DNA of 64,000 nt from DASYKT01 sp963718105 (lineage in GTDB: Bacteria; Acidobacteriota; Blastocatellia; Pyrinomonadales; Pyrinomonadaceae), in contig OY970352.1 of the NCBI GenBank assembly GCA_963718105.1, positions 1,240,001-1,304,000 on the forward strand, given 5' to 3'. Made by a program: the position numbers and the translations under genes. The notes under the pieces are model-generated. The model saw only the letters and a program-made list of their open reading frames with translations. It had not been told where the DNA came from and ran no database searches. This document shows, piece after piece, positions 34,825 to 41,752 of this stretch. Each line of letters starts with the position of its first letter. Position 1 is the first letter of the stretch.

Positions 34825-34914
34825 CTCAAAGTAAATTTGAACTTTCCAAAACCGGGAAACGTAGCTAGAATTGGTCATATTGAGGTTCAGGCTAGTTTTC
34901 AGGAGAAAACCGAC

Positions 34915-35505
34915 ATGCATTGCCCGCGCTGCGGCCAGCAGCAAATAAATGAAGAAACCAAATTCTGCTCGAAGTGCGGATTTCAATTGCATGTCGTCTC
35001 GGCGGTGCTAATGCACGGCGGTTCGCTGCCGCAATTGGACCTGCTGAATCAGCAGCAGGGACAAAAGAAATGGCTGACCCGCAGAAACGGAATGATCTTT
35101 AGCCTGTTCTGGTTTATAGGTTTTTTGTTGATACTGTGTCCGTTTTTCGGAATGCTGGATATTGATGTGCTGACTGGAATGTCGGCGATACTGGGGATCT
35201 TTGGCGGGCTAATACTCTTCCTGGCCTCAGCCCTTTTTCTTGAAGGAAAACCGAAAGCGCCTTATTACCCATATCCGATGGCGCCGCATCAAATGCCCCA
35301 ATACCCCCCTCAGATGCAGCACCCGCAGCAGATGCAGGGACAGGGCTACCAGCAAAACATTTTACCGCCGCAGCAATCCCAGCCGACGCAGGGTTATACG
35401 CCGCCGCCGCACGTCGTCGGAAGCTGGCGCGATACCAACGACCTCGGCCGTCCCAGCGTGACCGAAGGCACCACCCGGCTGCTGCAAAAAGACGAAGAAC
35501 AATGA
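34915..35505 (+). CDS. Zinc-ribbon two-TM protein with conserved C-terminal tail (copy 1)
   Basis: 196 residues from ATG 34915 with CAGGAG upstream; the open frame continues upstream into an R2 element. N-terminal zinc ribbon HCPRCGQQQINEETKFCSKCG; two membrane helices (about 59-79 and 88-106); a Pro/Gln/Met-rich disordered linker (about 115-170); and the tail DTNDLGRPSVTEGTTRLLQK. The tail and zinc ribbon are shared with the next gene and, in part, with the gene at 61837. Probable sensor or adaptor in the inner membrane; function unknown. Confidence 0.82.
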   Translation: MHCPRCGQQQINEETKFCSKCGFQLHVVSAVLMHGGSLPQLDLLNQQQGQKKWLTRRNGMIFSLFWFIGFLLILCPFFGMLDIDVLTGMSAILGIFGGLILFLASALFLEGKPKAPYYPYPMAPHQMPQYPPQMQHPQQMQGQGYQQNILPPQQSQPTQGYTPPPHVVGSWRDTNDLGRPSVTEGTTRLLQKDEEQ

Positions 35506-35517
35506 GTTTGTAAAGTT

Positions 35518-35612
35518 CGTAGAGTTTATAGAGTCCATAGAGTCCATAGAGTCCAGAATAGATATGATCACAATGGACTCTATAGACTCATGACTCTATA
35601 GACTCAACAGAC
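35518..35612. repeat. Inverted repeat made of short TAGAGTC units
   Basis: The left arm has three near-perfect ATAGAGTCC units; the right arm has the inverse (GGACTCTAT, GACTCTAT) repeated. It separates the two zinc-ribbon paralogs. Confidence 0.75.
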
Positions 35613-35624
35613 TGGAGAAGTTAG

Positions 35625-36161
35625 ATGCATTGTCCCGATTGCGGCCAGCAGCAGATAAGCGACGAGATCAGGTTTTGTTCGCGCTGCGGATTTCCTCTCG
35701 CGGCGGTTTCGCAGATCGTGGCCAATCGCGGCACGATCCCGGCGGGCCTTTCCGAAGCTTCCGATAAACCTCGCTGGCTGACGCGTAAGAAAGGTGTCTT
35801 CTTCGGCGTCGTTTGGATGCTGTTTTTTATCCTGATGATCGCGGGACTTTTGGATGAGCTGAAAGCTCCCGGTGAGATCGTTTCCGTTGCCGCTATCTTC
35901 GGGATCTTCAGCGGGGTGGTCATTATTTTGGCTTCGGCTATGTTTCTCAAGGGAGAACACCCCGATACTCATCACGACCAGTATGGGCCGCAGCGTTACG
36001 AAGTGGGCGGCGGGCGTCCTGCTCAAACTCTGCCGCCGCCGCAAGCGCAGCAAGCCGTCCCAGTGCAAAATTATTCTTCGCAAAAAAATCGCTGGGATAC
36101 CAACGACCTGGCCCAACCCAGCGTCACCGAAGGAACAACCAGACTATTAAAAGAAGAGTAA
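35625..36161 (+). CDS. Zinc-ribbon two-TM protein with conserved C-terminal tail (copy 2)
   Basis: 178 residues with CTGGAG upstream of the ATG. Same architecture as the gene before it: HCPDCGQQQISDEIRFCSRCG, helices at about 58-75 and 86-108, a Pro/Gln-rich linker, and the tail DTNDLAQPSVTEGTTRLLKE. The duplicate shares identity mainly at the two ends and the loop WLTRKKG/WLTRRNG. Function unknown; the Thr-rich tail could be a phosphorylation site (inference). Confidence 0.82.
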   Translation: MHCPDCGQQQISDEIRFCSRCGFPLAAVSQIVANRGTIPAGLSEASDKPRWLTRKKGVFFGVVWMLFFILMIAGLLDELKAPGEIVSVAAIFGIFSGVVIILASAMFLKGEHPDTHHDQYGPQRYEVGGGRPAQTLPPPQAQQAVPVQNYSSQKNRWDTNDLAQPSVTEGTTRLLKEE

Positions 36162-36169
36162 CGATAAAC

Positions 36170-36294
36170 GATTTTGGATTGCGGATTTTAGATCTTAGAT
36201 TGTGGATAGGCTTGAGTTGTGCACCGAATCGTTAATAGAGTGGCTCCAAATCCCAAATCCCAAATCCCAAATCTAAAATCCCAAATCTAAAATC
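36170..36294. repeat. Inverted heptad repeat (GATTTTA / CCAAATC units)
   Basis: Left arm reads as 7-base units GATTTTG, GATTGCG, GATTTTA, GATCTTA, GATTGTG; the right arm (36246-36294) has CCAAATC four times, then TAAAATC, CCAAATC, TAAAATC. The arms are inverse in sense. Convergent genes lie on both sides. Confidence 0.8.
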
Positions 36295-36295
36295 G

Positions 36296-38029
36296 CTAAT
36301 ACCCTACGGCTTCGCCATCCGCCCTCGCGTCGACCGCGCCTAACCTGACGCCTTTTTCATCCATCATGATCGCGGTAGTCGAAGCAATATAGAGCTGTTT
36401 CGCGGCAAATTTATGTCCGAGCTTTTCCAGCGCCGCGCGGGTATCGTCCGACATTCCCAAAGGTTCCGATATGATCTCGTCCGGGTACCACTGGTGATGG
36501 ATGCGAGGCGCATCGATGGCCTGCTGGATATTCATTTCGTGGTCGATGACATTGATCACCGATTGGATGACCGCGGTGATAATGCGCGGGCCGCCGCGGC
36601 CGCCCAGCGCAAACCAGAAACTTCCGTCCTTGCGCAAGACTATCGTCGGCGTCATCGCCGAAAGCGGGCGGCGTTTTGGCATCACCGAATTATTTTCACC
36701 CTGGATCAGCCCGTACATATTCGGTTTGCCTGGACGCGCGGCAAAGTCATCCATCTCATCGTTCATCAAAAATCCCGCGCCTTTGATCGTCACGCCAGAG
36801 CCGTAGAGGTCGTTGATGGTGTAGGTGTTGGTGACGACATTTCCTTCGGCGTCGACGACGGTAAAGTGCGTCGTTTCCATTGACTCATTGGTTAAAAAAG
36901 GAGTGCCGGCGCCGATCTGCGCGCTCGGCGTTGCCTGGAGCGGAAGGATGCCGGCGCGCCGCGTTTCCGCGTATTTTTTATCGATCAATTTGGCGGTAGG
37001 GATATTGGCAAAATCCGGATCGCCGAGAAATCCCGCCCGGTCGGCAAACGATCTGCGCAAAGCTTCGGTCAGCAGGTGATATTTCTGCGCCGAATTCCAC
37101 CCCATGCTTTTCAGGTCGTAGCCTTCCAGAATATTCAGCGTCTCCAGCAGCGCGATCCCGCCCGAGCTGGGCGGCGCCATCGAAATGATAGGGAAACCGC
37201 GATAGCTGCCCTGCACCGGCACACGCTCTTTGGCGACATAATTTTTCAGGTCTTCGAGCGTGATCAGTCCGCCATGCGCCTTCATATCGTCGGCGATAAG
37301 TTTGGCGGTGGTGCCCCGGTAAAAATCTTTCGCGCCGAATTTCTGAATGCGCGCAAGCGTGGCCGCCAGCTCCGGCTGTTTGAAGACGTCGCCTTCTTCG
37401 TAATAATTGCCGCCGCCCAGGAAAATGCGTTTGCTTTCGTCATAGGCGTCGAGGTTTTTTTCATAAGACTTGAACAATTCGGCAAGACGATAGCTTAACT
37501 CGTAACCGCCCGCCGCCAGCTTGCGCGCCGGTTCGACGAGCTGCGCCCAGGTCAGTTTTTTCGAGCCGTATTTTTTAAAGGCCATTTCCAATCCGGCCGG
37601 AGTTCCCGGCACACCTGAAGCGCGGTAACCGACGGTCGAAGAGCCTTCGCCTTTGATCAGATTACCGCTGCCGTCGACAAAAATGTCGTGCGTAGCGGCG
37701 GCCGGCGCCATTTCCCGGTAGTCGATAGAGGTAGTGCGTCCGTCCTTAAAACGGATCAGCATAAATCCGCCGCCGCCCAGGTTTCCGGCTTCCGGATAAA
37801 CTACGGCCAGCGCCAGCGCCACGGCAACCGCGGCATCCACCGCATTACCGCCGCGCTTGATAACGTCGATGCCGGCACGGGACGCCAGCAGGTGGTTTGA
37901 CGCGACCATGGCATGCTTGCCGCGCACCGGCTCACGCGAAGCGGCACGGGCTTCGTGAAAGGGAAGGACAAGGCAAAACGCTAATTGAAATAGAAGAATC
38001 GCGGCAAGAAAATGTCGTGTGTTTTTCAT
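36296..38029 (-). CDS. ggt: Gamma-glutamyltransferase
   Basis: 577 residues from ATG 38029, chosen because it opens a Sec signal peptide (HFLAAILLFQLAFCLV); the frame extends 17 codons upstream into repeat-adjacent sequence. Motifs: RGGNAVDAAVAVALAL, GNLGGGGFML, the autoprocessing and catalytic Thr in ETTHFTVVDAEGN, YGSGVTIKGAGFLMNDEMDDF, and LGGRGGPRI. Cleaves gamma-glutamyl bonds, for example in glutathione, in the periplasm. The C-terminus DARADGEAVGY is family-typical. An R1 repeat ends 17 bp upstream. Confidence 0.95.
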   Translation of the reverse strand: MKNTRHFLAAILLFQLAFCLVLPFHEARAASREPVRGKHAMVASNHLLASRAGIDVIKRGGNAVDAAVAVALALAVVYPEAGNLGGGGFMLIRFKDGRTTSIDYREMAPAAATHDIFVDGSGNLIKGEGSSTVGYRASGVPGTPAGLEMAFKKYGSKKLTWAQLVEPARKLAAGGYELSYRLAELFKSYEKNLDAYDESKRIFLGGGNYYEEGDVFKQPELAATLARIQKFGAKDFYRGTTAKLIADDMKAHGGLITLEDLKNYVAKERVPVQGSYRGFPIISMAPPSSGGIALLETLNILEGYDLKSMGWNSAQKYHLLTEALRRSFADRAGFLGDPDFANIPTAKLIDKKYAETRRAGILPLQATPSAQIGAGTPFLTNESMETTHFTVVDAEGNVVTNTYTINDLYGSGVTIKGAGFLMNDEMDDFAARPGKPNMYGLIQGENNSVMPKRRPLSAMTPTIVLRKDGSFWFALGGRGGPRIITAVIQSVINVIDHEMNIQQAIDAPRIHHQWYPDEIISEPLGMSDDTRAALEKLGHKFAAKQLYIASTTAIMMDEKGVRLGAVDARADGEAVGY

Positions 38030-38045
38030 AAATAATTCGGTAACC

Positions 38046-38210
38046 CTGGGAGCGCAGGCATCTTGCCTGCACGAACGCAAAGCGTTCGAAATGGGACACG
38101 GATCGCGCGGATCAAACCGATGTAAGTAATCCGGTTTAAATCACAAGTCCGGGTACTATAAATCTCTTAGGCTGCGAGCAGCCTTGCAGGCAAGATGCCT
38201 GCGCTCCCAG
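38046..38210. repeat. R1-family palindromic repeat (variant arms)
   Basis: CTGGGAGCGCAGGCATCTTG and CAAGATGCCTGCGCTCCCAG are a perfect 20-base inverse pair; A/G variants at two positions of the usual R1 arms occur in both arms together. Confidence 0.9.
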
Positions 38211-38451
38211 GATTAGGCTTTTGTTATTTTAATAGCTGCATAAAGATATACAAATTGCCTCAGTACTTAGCCGCTATTCTACGTTTAGATACAAAAATAC
38301 CCCAAAACGTCAGAAACTCCCCGGAAAAATGTTCCTTTTTGTCTCTGATTTACGCGTTAACCAGATAGAGAAGTTTTTGAAAGAGCATTTTTGCTGCGTC
38401 TTATGGAATAGAAATTCCTTTTTAGGTACTTGAATTGACAGACGAATTTTG

Positions 38452-38467
38452 TGGCACGGCAAATGCA
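38452..38467 (+). promoter_or_regulatory. Sigma-54-type promoter
   Basis: TGGCACGGCAAATGCA matches the -24/-12 consensus (TGGCACG-N4-TTGCW) at all fixed positions but one, with correct GG to GC spacing. Predicted transcription start near 38478. A TTGACA (38435) and TATAAT (38473) are also present but 32 bases apart, too far for a normal sigma-70 promoter. Confidence 0.55.
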
Positions 38468-38477
38468 TTAACTATAA

Positions 38478-38717
38478 TCGGCAAGCTTAATGAAGTTAAT
38501 TAAGACCCCGCCGCCAACTCTTCTAGCGCGTGGCTTGCCGCTACGCACTTTATCCTTCCGAGCGTTCCTTCAGTTGTCCTACCTATTAAGCCGGGCTGGT
38601 AAAACAGCCCGGCCTACCTACCTTTCAGGCAATAACGCAAAGAAATCGCCAAATACAGGCATAATAAGAGCCTTCAGCTTTGTTTGACCCAAATTCATTC
38701 ATGCTGAAGGCTTTTTG
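38478..38717 (+). ncRNA. Candidate small RNA driven by the sigma-54-like promoter
   Basis: About 240 bases from the predicted start to a rho-independent terminator. Hairpins visible: GGCAAGC (38480) with GCTTGCC (38533), and a perfect 9-bp stem GCCGGGCTG-GTAAAA-CAGCCCGGC (38590-38613). A 65-codon frame (38490-38687) exists but lacks a ribosome site, runs into the terminator and has no recognisable product. Confidence 0.4.
38669..38717 (+). terminator. Rho-independent terminator
   Basis: AGCCTTCAGC and GCTGAAGGCT form a perfect 10-bp stem around a 24-base loop, followed by TTTTGTTTT. Confidence 0.75.
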
Positions 38718-38750
38718 TTTTGGTATTTGATCGCTATGCAGATAGCTTAA

Positions 38751-38827
38751 TTTTCGGTCAATCATCTTGACGAAAAATCGGTCATGGTGACATTTTGCGT
38801 CACTTTCTTTTGACAAATTTTGTCGAA
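38751..38827. promoter_or_regulatory. Cluster of three GTCA/TGAC palindromes
   Basis: TTTTCGGTCAA...TTGACGAAAA (38751-38776), GTGACATTTTGCGTCAC (38787-38803) and TTTGACAAATTTTGTCGAAA (38808-38827). Closely spaced palindromes with related half-sites look like operators. No regulator gene is adjacent. Confidence 0.4.
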
Positions 38828-38891
38828 AGGAGCTGTTAAACAATTTTCGCCGTAACTGCAGATGAGTGGAATTCTTTCAAATTGGAAGTAT

Positions 38892-39015
38892 GTAGCGCCG
38901 CCGTCTCAGCGGCTGTCCTGAACGCGTCTCGCGTTCAGTGCGTCGGCGGGACGCCAACACGACAGCCAGCGGGACGCTGGCGTTACAAGGCGGGCTAAGG
39001 ATGCCCGCGCTCCAT
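38892..39015. repeat. R2 element followed by R1 right arm
   Basis: GTAGCGCCGCCGTCTCAGCG ... GGGACGCTGGCGTTAC (38892-38986), then GGATGCCCGCGCTCCAT (to 39015). The lnt start codon follows 20 bases later. Confidence 0.82.
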
Positions 39016-39035
39016 AGTTCTGGTAAACTCTCGCC

Positions 39036-40727
39036 ATGAGTCTCGCAGCCGGTTCCGAGGCGGCCGGTAAAAACAATTCAGCTATTTTCAGCGTCATTTT
39101 GGCGATACTTTCCGGCATTTTATTGACGCTTTCGTTTCCCGATTTTGATCTCTGGTGGCTGGCGTGGGTGGCTTTGGCCCCTTTGCTGTTGGCGCTCTGG
39201 CGGCAGCGAAATTCCGTCTTTCACTCTATTTTGGCGGGCTGGCTTTTTGGCACCGTTTTCATTTACGGCACCTGCTGGTGGCTTACCTACGCGCCCGTCC
39301 ATTACGCGGGCTTAAATGCCGTCCTGGCGTATTTCGTGATGTTTTTTGTGGCGCTCGGCGTCGGTGTCTTTTTTGCGTTTTTCGGCCTTGTCCAGGGGAG
39401 GCTTTTTCGACGTTATGGAGCGTCCGCGGCGATGCTTGCGCCGGTGCTGTGGATCGGTATCGAATACCTGCGGTATTTGCTTACCGGCAACGCCTGGAAT
39501 GCGCTCGGCTATTCGCAGGCCTTTGTTCCAGTGCTGGTCCAGCCCGCCAAATACGGCAGTTTTTATCTGGTCGGATTTCTGATCGCCGTATTTAATGCGT
39601 TGATCTTTTTAGTTTGTATAAAAAGAAATAAAAAAACACTCGTCACAATCCTCTCATCGTTAATAATTATTACGGGTTTGATCTTTCTCAGCCAGCCGGC
39701 CAAAAGGGACGCAGCGGTTTTAGACGCGCGCAAACCGGAAGCGCTGGTGCCCGCAGCATTGGTAATTGCCGTGCAGCCGAATGTTCCTATGAGCGGGCTC
39801 GACCAAAAAGCGTGGGAAAAACTGCGGCAGGTTCAGGCTGATACCGCCGAACAGGTGCTAAACACCGCCCGCCGTGACGATGCGCCGGAAGTGATCGTGC
39901 TGCCCGAATCGCCGATGAATTACATGTACGAACGCGATCTGGAGTTTCGCGATTTTCTGCACCGGTATACCAAAAAGACAAACGCATCGGTGCTGTTTAA
40001 TTCCGCCGAGCCTTCGCGCGAAGGGATGCAGTTTTACAACTCCGCGGTGATGGTCAACGAGACCGGCACAAAAGTGGCGCAATATAACAAGATCCACCTG
40101 ATGCCTTTCGGAGAGTACGTGCCGATGTCTGATGTGCTTTCACAGGTAATGCCGCCGCTGCTGGGAAGTTTTGCTTTTGGCAGCGAGACGAACCTGCTGC
40201 CATTCGGCGAGGCTAAAGGCGGAATAATGATCTGCTTTGAATCTCATTTTCCCAGCCTCTCGCGGCAGTTCGTTTTAAACGGCGCCGACGTGCTGGTCGA
40301 GATGACCAACGACGGCTATCTCGGGCCGACGCCGGTGTTAAAGCAGCACCTGGCAAACGCCGTCTTTCGCGCCGTGGAAACCGGCCGTCCGCTGCTGCGC
40401 GTCACGAATGTCGGCATCTCCGGCTATATTCAGCCCGACGGGAAAATTCTCGACGCGACCGGAAGCTATGTCTCCGACACACGCTACTGGACGGTAGCGA
40501 AGTCCGATGGCTCGCGAACGGTTTATGTGATGTTCGGCGATTGGTTTGCGATCCTCTGCGCCGCGCTGAGTTTGGTGTTCATTGCTTTGAGTTTCAGGAG
40601 GGGCAGAAACCAGGGCAGTTATGGAGCGTGTTTCTTAGTCTCGGATATTGCCGCAAAGAAGCGCAAAAGACGCAAAAAATATTTTGTGATTCTTGTGCCT
40701 TTTTGCGGCAAGCAAACTAAACATTAA
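39036..40727 (+). CDS. lnt: Apolipoprotein N-acyltransferase
   Basis: 563 residues. Six to seven membrane helices (N-terminal half) and a periplasmic nitrilase-like domain with the Glu of VIVLPESPMN (about 290), Lys of YNKIHLMPFGEYVP (about 351) and Cys of GIMICFESHFP (about 399), and a last helix near 515-530. Adds the third acyl chain to lipoproteins, consistent with the several lipobox proteins in the window and a diderm envelope. After the last helix the frame continues about 40 residues into the left arm and loop of a 26-bp inverted repeat, so the Lys/Arg-rich tail is probably acquired sequence. Confidence 0.93.
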   Translation: MSLAAGSEAAGKNNSAIFSVILAILSGILLTLSFPDFDLWWLAWVALAPLLLALWRQRNSVFHSILAGWLFGTVFIYGTCWWLTYAPVHYAGLNAVLAYFVMFFVALGVGVFFAFFGLVQGRLFRRYGASAAMLAPVLWIGIEYLRYLLTGNAWNALGYSQAFVPVLVQPAKYGSFYLVGFLIAVFNALIFLVCIKRNKKTLVTILSSLIIITGLIFLSQPAKRDAAVLDARKPEALVPAALVIAVQPNVPMSGLDQKAWEKLRQVQADTAEQVLNTARRDDAPEVIVLPESPMNYMYERDLEFRDFLHRYTKKTNASVLFNSAEPSREGMQFYNSAVMVNETGTKVAQYNKIHLMPFGEYVPMSDVLSQVMPPLLGSFAFGSETNLLPFGEAKGGIMICFESHFPSLSRQFVLNGADVLVEMTNDGYLGPTPVLKQHLANAVFRAVETGRPLLRVTNVGISGYIQPDGKILDATGSYVSDTRYWTVAKSDGSRTVYVMFGDWFAILCAALSLVFIALSFRRGRNQGSYGACFLVSDIAAKKRKRRKKYFVILVPFCGKQTKH

Positions 40728-40756
40728 AAGACACGCTCCATAACTGCCCTGGTTTC
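40606..40756. repeat. 26-bp-arm inverted repeat overlapping the lnt 3' end
   Basis: Left arm 40606-40631 (GAAACCAGGGCAGTTATGGA ...) is the exact inverse of 40731-40756; the loop has a second TGCCGCAAAGA / TTTTTGCGGCA pairing. It contains the lnt stop codon and ends 15 bases before the next ATG. Confidence 0.9.
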
Positions 40757-40771
40757 CGCCTGGATCATATT

Positions 40772-41350
40772 ATGCCGAAAGAGCTCGACCTGACCGTTAA
40801 AGAATTCAAGACTCAGGCCGCCTGGGAAAAGTGGCTTGAGAAAAACCACGCCAAATCGCCGGGCGTCTGGATGCGTTTTTACAAAAAAGCTTCGGGCGTG
40901 AAGTCGATGAACTACGACCAGGCGCTCGACGGCGCGCTCTGCTACGGCTGGATCGACGGGCAGACGAATAAGTACGACGACGTTTCCTGGGTGCAGCGCT
41001 TCACGCCGCGCCGCCCGCGCAGCATCTGGTCAAAACGCAATGTCGGCCATGTCGATCGTTTGACCAAAGCAGGGAAGATGACACCCGCCGGCCAGGCGCA
41101 GATCGACGCCGCCAAAGCCGACGGCCGCTGGGCGATCGCTTACGATTCGCACAGCACGATGGAGATCCCCGAAGATTTCCTGAAAGCGCTCGCCAAAAAT
41201 AAAAAGGCGCTCGCGTTTTTTGAATCGCTCAACAAAGCCAATCTCTACTCGATCGCCTTCCGCCTGCAGACCGCCAAAAAGCCCGAAACCCGCGAAAAAC
41301 GAATGAAGCAAATTTTAGAGATGATGAAAAACGGCGAGAAGTTTCATTGA
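40772..41350 (+). CDS. YdeI/OmpD-associated family protein
   Basis: 192 residues. N-terminus WEKWLEKNHAKSPGVWMRFYKK and YDQALDGALCYGWIDGQTNKYDD, then FTPRRPRSIWSKRNVGHVDRL and a helical C-terminus KKPETREKRMKQILEMM. This arrangement identifies the YdeI/OmpD-associated family, whose biochemical role is uncertain (bacteriocin- and stress-related reports exist for relatives). Cytoplasmic, no signal. It starts 15 bases after an inverted-repeat arm and has no clear Shine-Dalgarno. Confidence 0.88.
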   Translation: MPKELDLTVKEFKTQAAWEKWLEKNHAKSPGVWMRFYKKASGVKSMNYDQALDGALCYGWIDGQTNKYDDVSWVQRFTPRRPRSIWSKRNVGHVDRLTKAGKMTPAGQAQIDAAKADGRWAIAYDSHSTMEIPEDFLKALAKNKKALAFFESLNKANLYSIAFRLQTAKKPETREKRMKQILEMMKNGEKFH

Positions 41351-41351
41351 G

Positions 41352-41405
41352 GTGTTCCATGTTCCGGGGGGGCGCAAACGGAACACCGGAACAAAAATGG
41401 AACAC
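41352..41405. repeat. Inverted repeat of GTTCC units
   Basis: GTGTTCCATGTTCCGG on the left; CGGAACACCGGAAC and ATGGAACAC on the right. Same style as other inverted low-complexity repeats in the window. Confidence 0.7.
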
Positions 41406-41538
41406 GGATTTAAGAAATTTTGAGTTCAAAGAGCGACAGCCGCAGCGACTGGAACCACGAGGATACATGAAGTTATGCAAGAGTTGAACGATGCTTCCTT
41501 TAGTTTTGAAAAGTTTGGGAGATTCGTCGGTTATAGGA

Positions 41539-41686
41539 ATGAGGTCAGAACCGGGAACGGTAGTGACCGGGTTCCGGTTCGTGGTTTTTTACGCATTTGC
41601 TGACGCAAACGCTACTGACTCCGTGATCGAGCTGAGGGGCTGCGGGTCAGTAGCGTCGCTGTCAGGCGATGCGTAATCTGTTTCTT
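41539..41686. repeat. R4 half element joined to R7 fragments
   Basis: ATGAGGTCAGAACCGGGAAC and GTAGTGACCGG match the R4 left arm; the R4 right arm is missing and GCTACTGACTCC...GGGTCAGTAGCG (R7) occurs instead. Confidence 0.7.
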
Positions 41687-41752
41687 TCCCGCTTGAAAAA
41701 ATACCGCTCCAAACTATGTTAGAATCGCGCAGGCCAAATTAAGGAGTCTCTC

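Larger units (their letters stand above)
38030..39035. other. 1-kb gene-free stretch with repeats and regulatory-looking sequence
   Basis: No convincing protein gene. Contents in order: R1 element (38046-38210), AT-rich unassigned sequence (38211-38450), sigma-54-like promoter and candidate small RNA (38452-38717), three GTCA/TGAC palindromes (38751-38827), R2 element (38892-38986) and R1 right arm (38991-39015). Confidence 0.7.
41351..41752. other. 402-bp gene-free stretch with repeat fragments
   Basis: No coding frame supported. Holds an inverted repeat of GTTCC units (41352-41405), an R4 left arm (41539-41578), and R7-like GCTACTGACT / GGTCAGTAGCG and CGATGCG pieces (41600-41690). The last 50 bases before the TPR gene contain a ribosome site AAGGAG. 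Confidence 0.65.

Noticed and set aside
34786..34914. N-terminal extension of the first zinc-ribbon gene
   Set aside because: The upstream codons cross the R2 repeat; ATG 34915 with a ribosome site begins exactly at the zinc ribbon, as in its paralog.
38490..38687. 65-codon frame in the gene-free kilobase
   Set aside because: No ribosome site, ends inside a terminator loop, no recognisable protein features; treated as part of a candidate small RNA.
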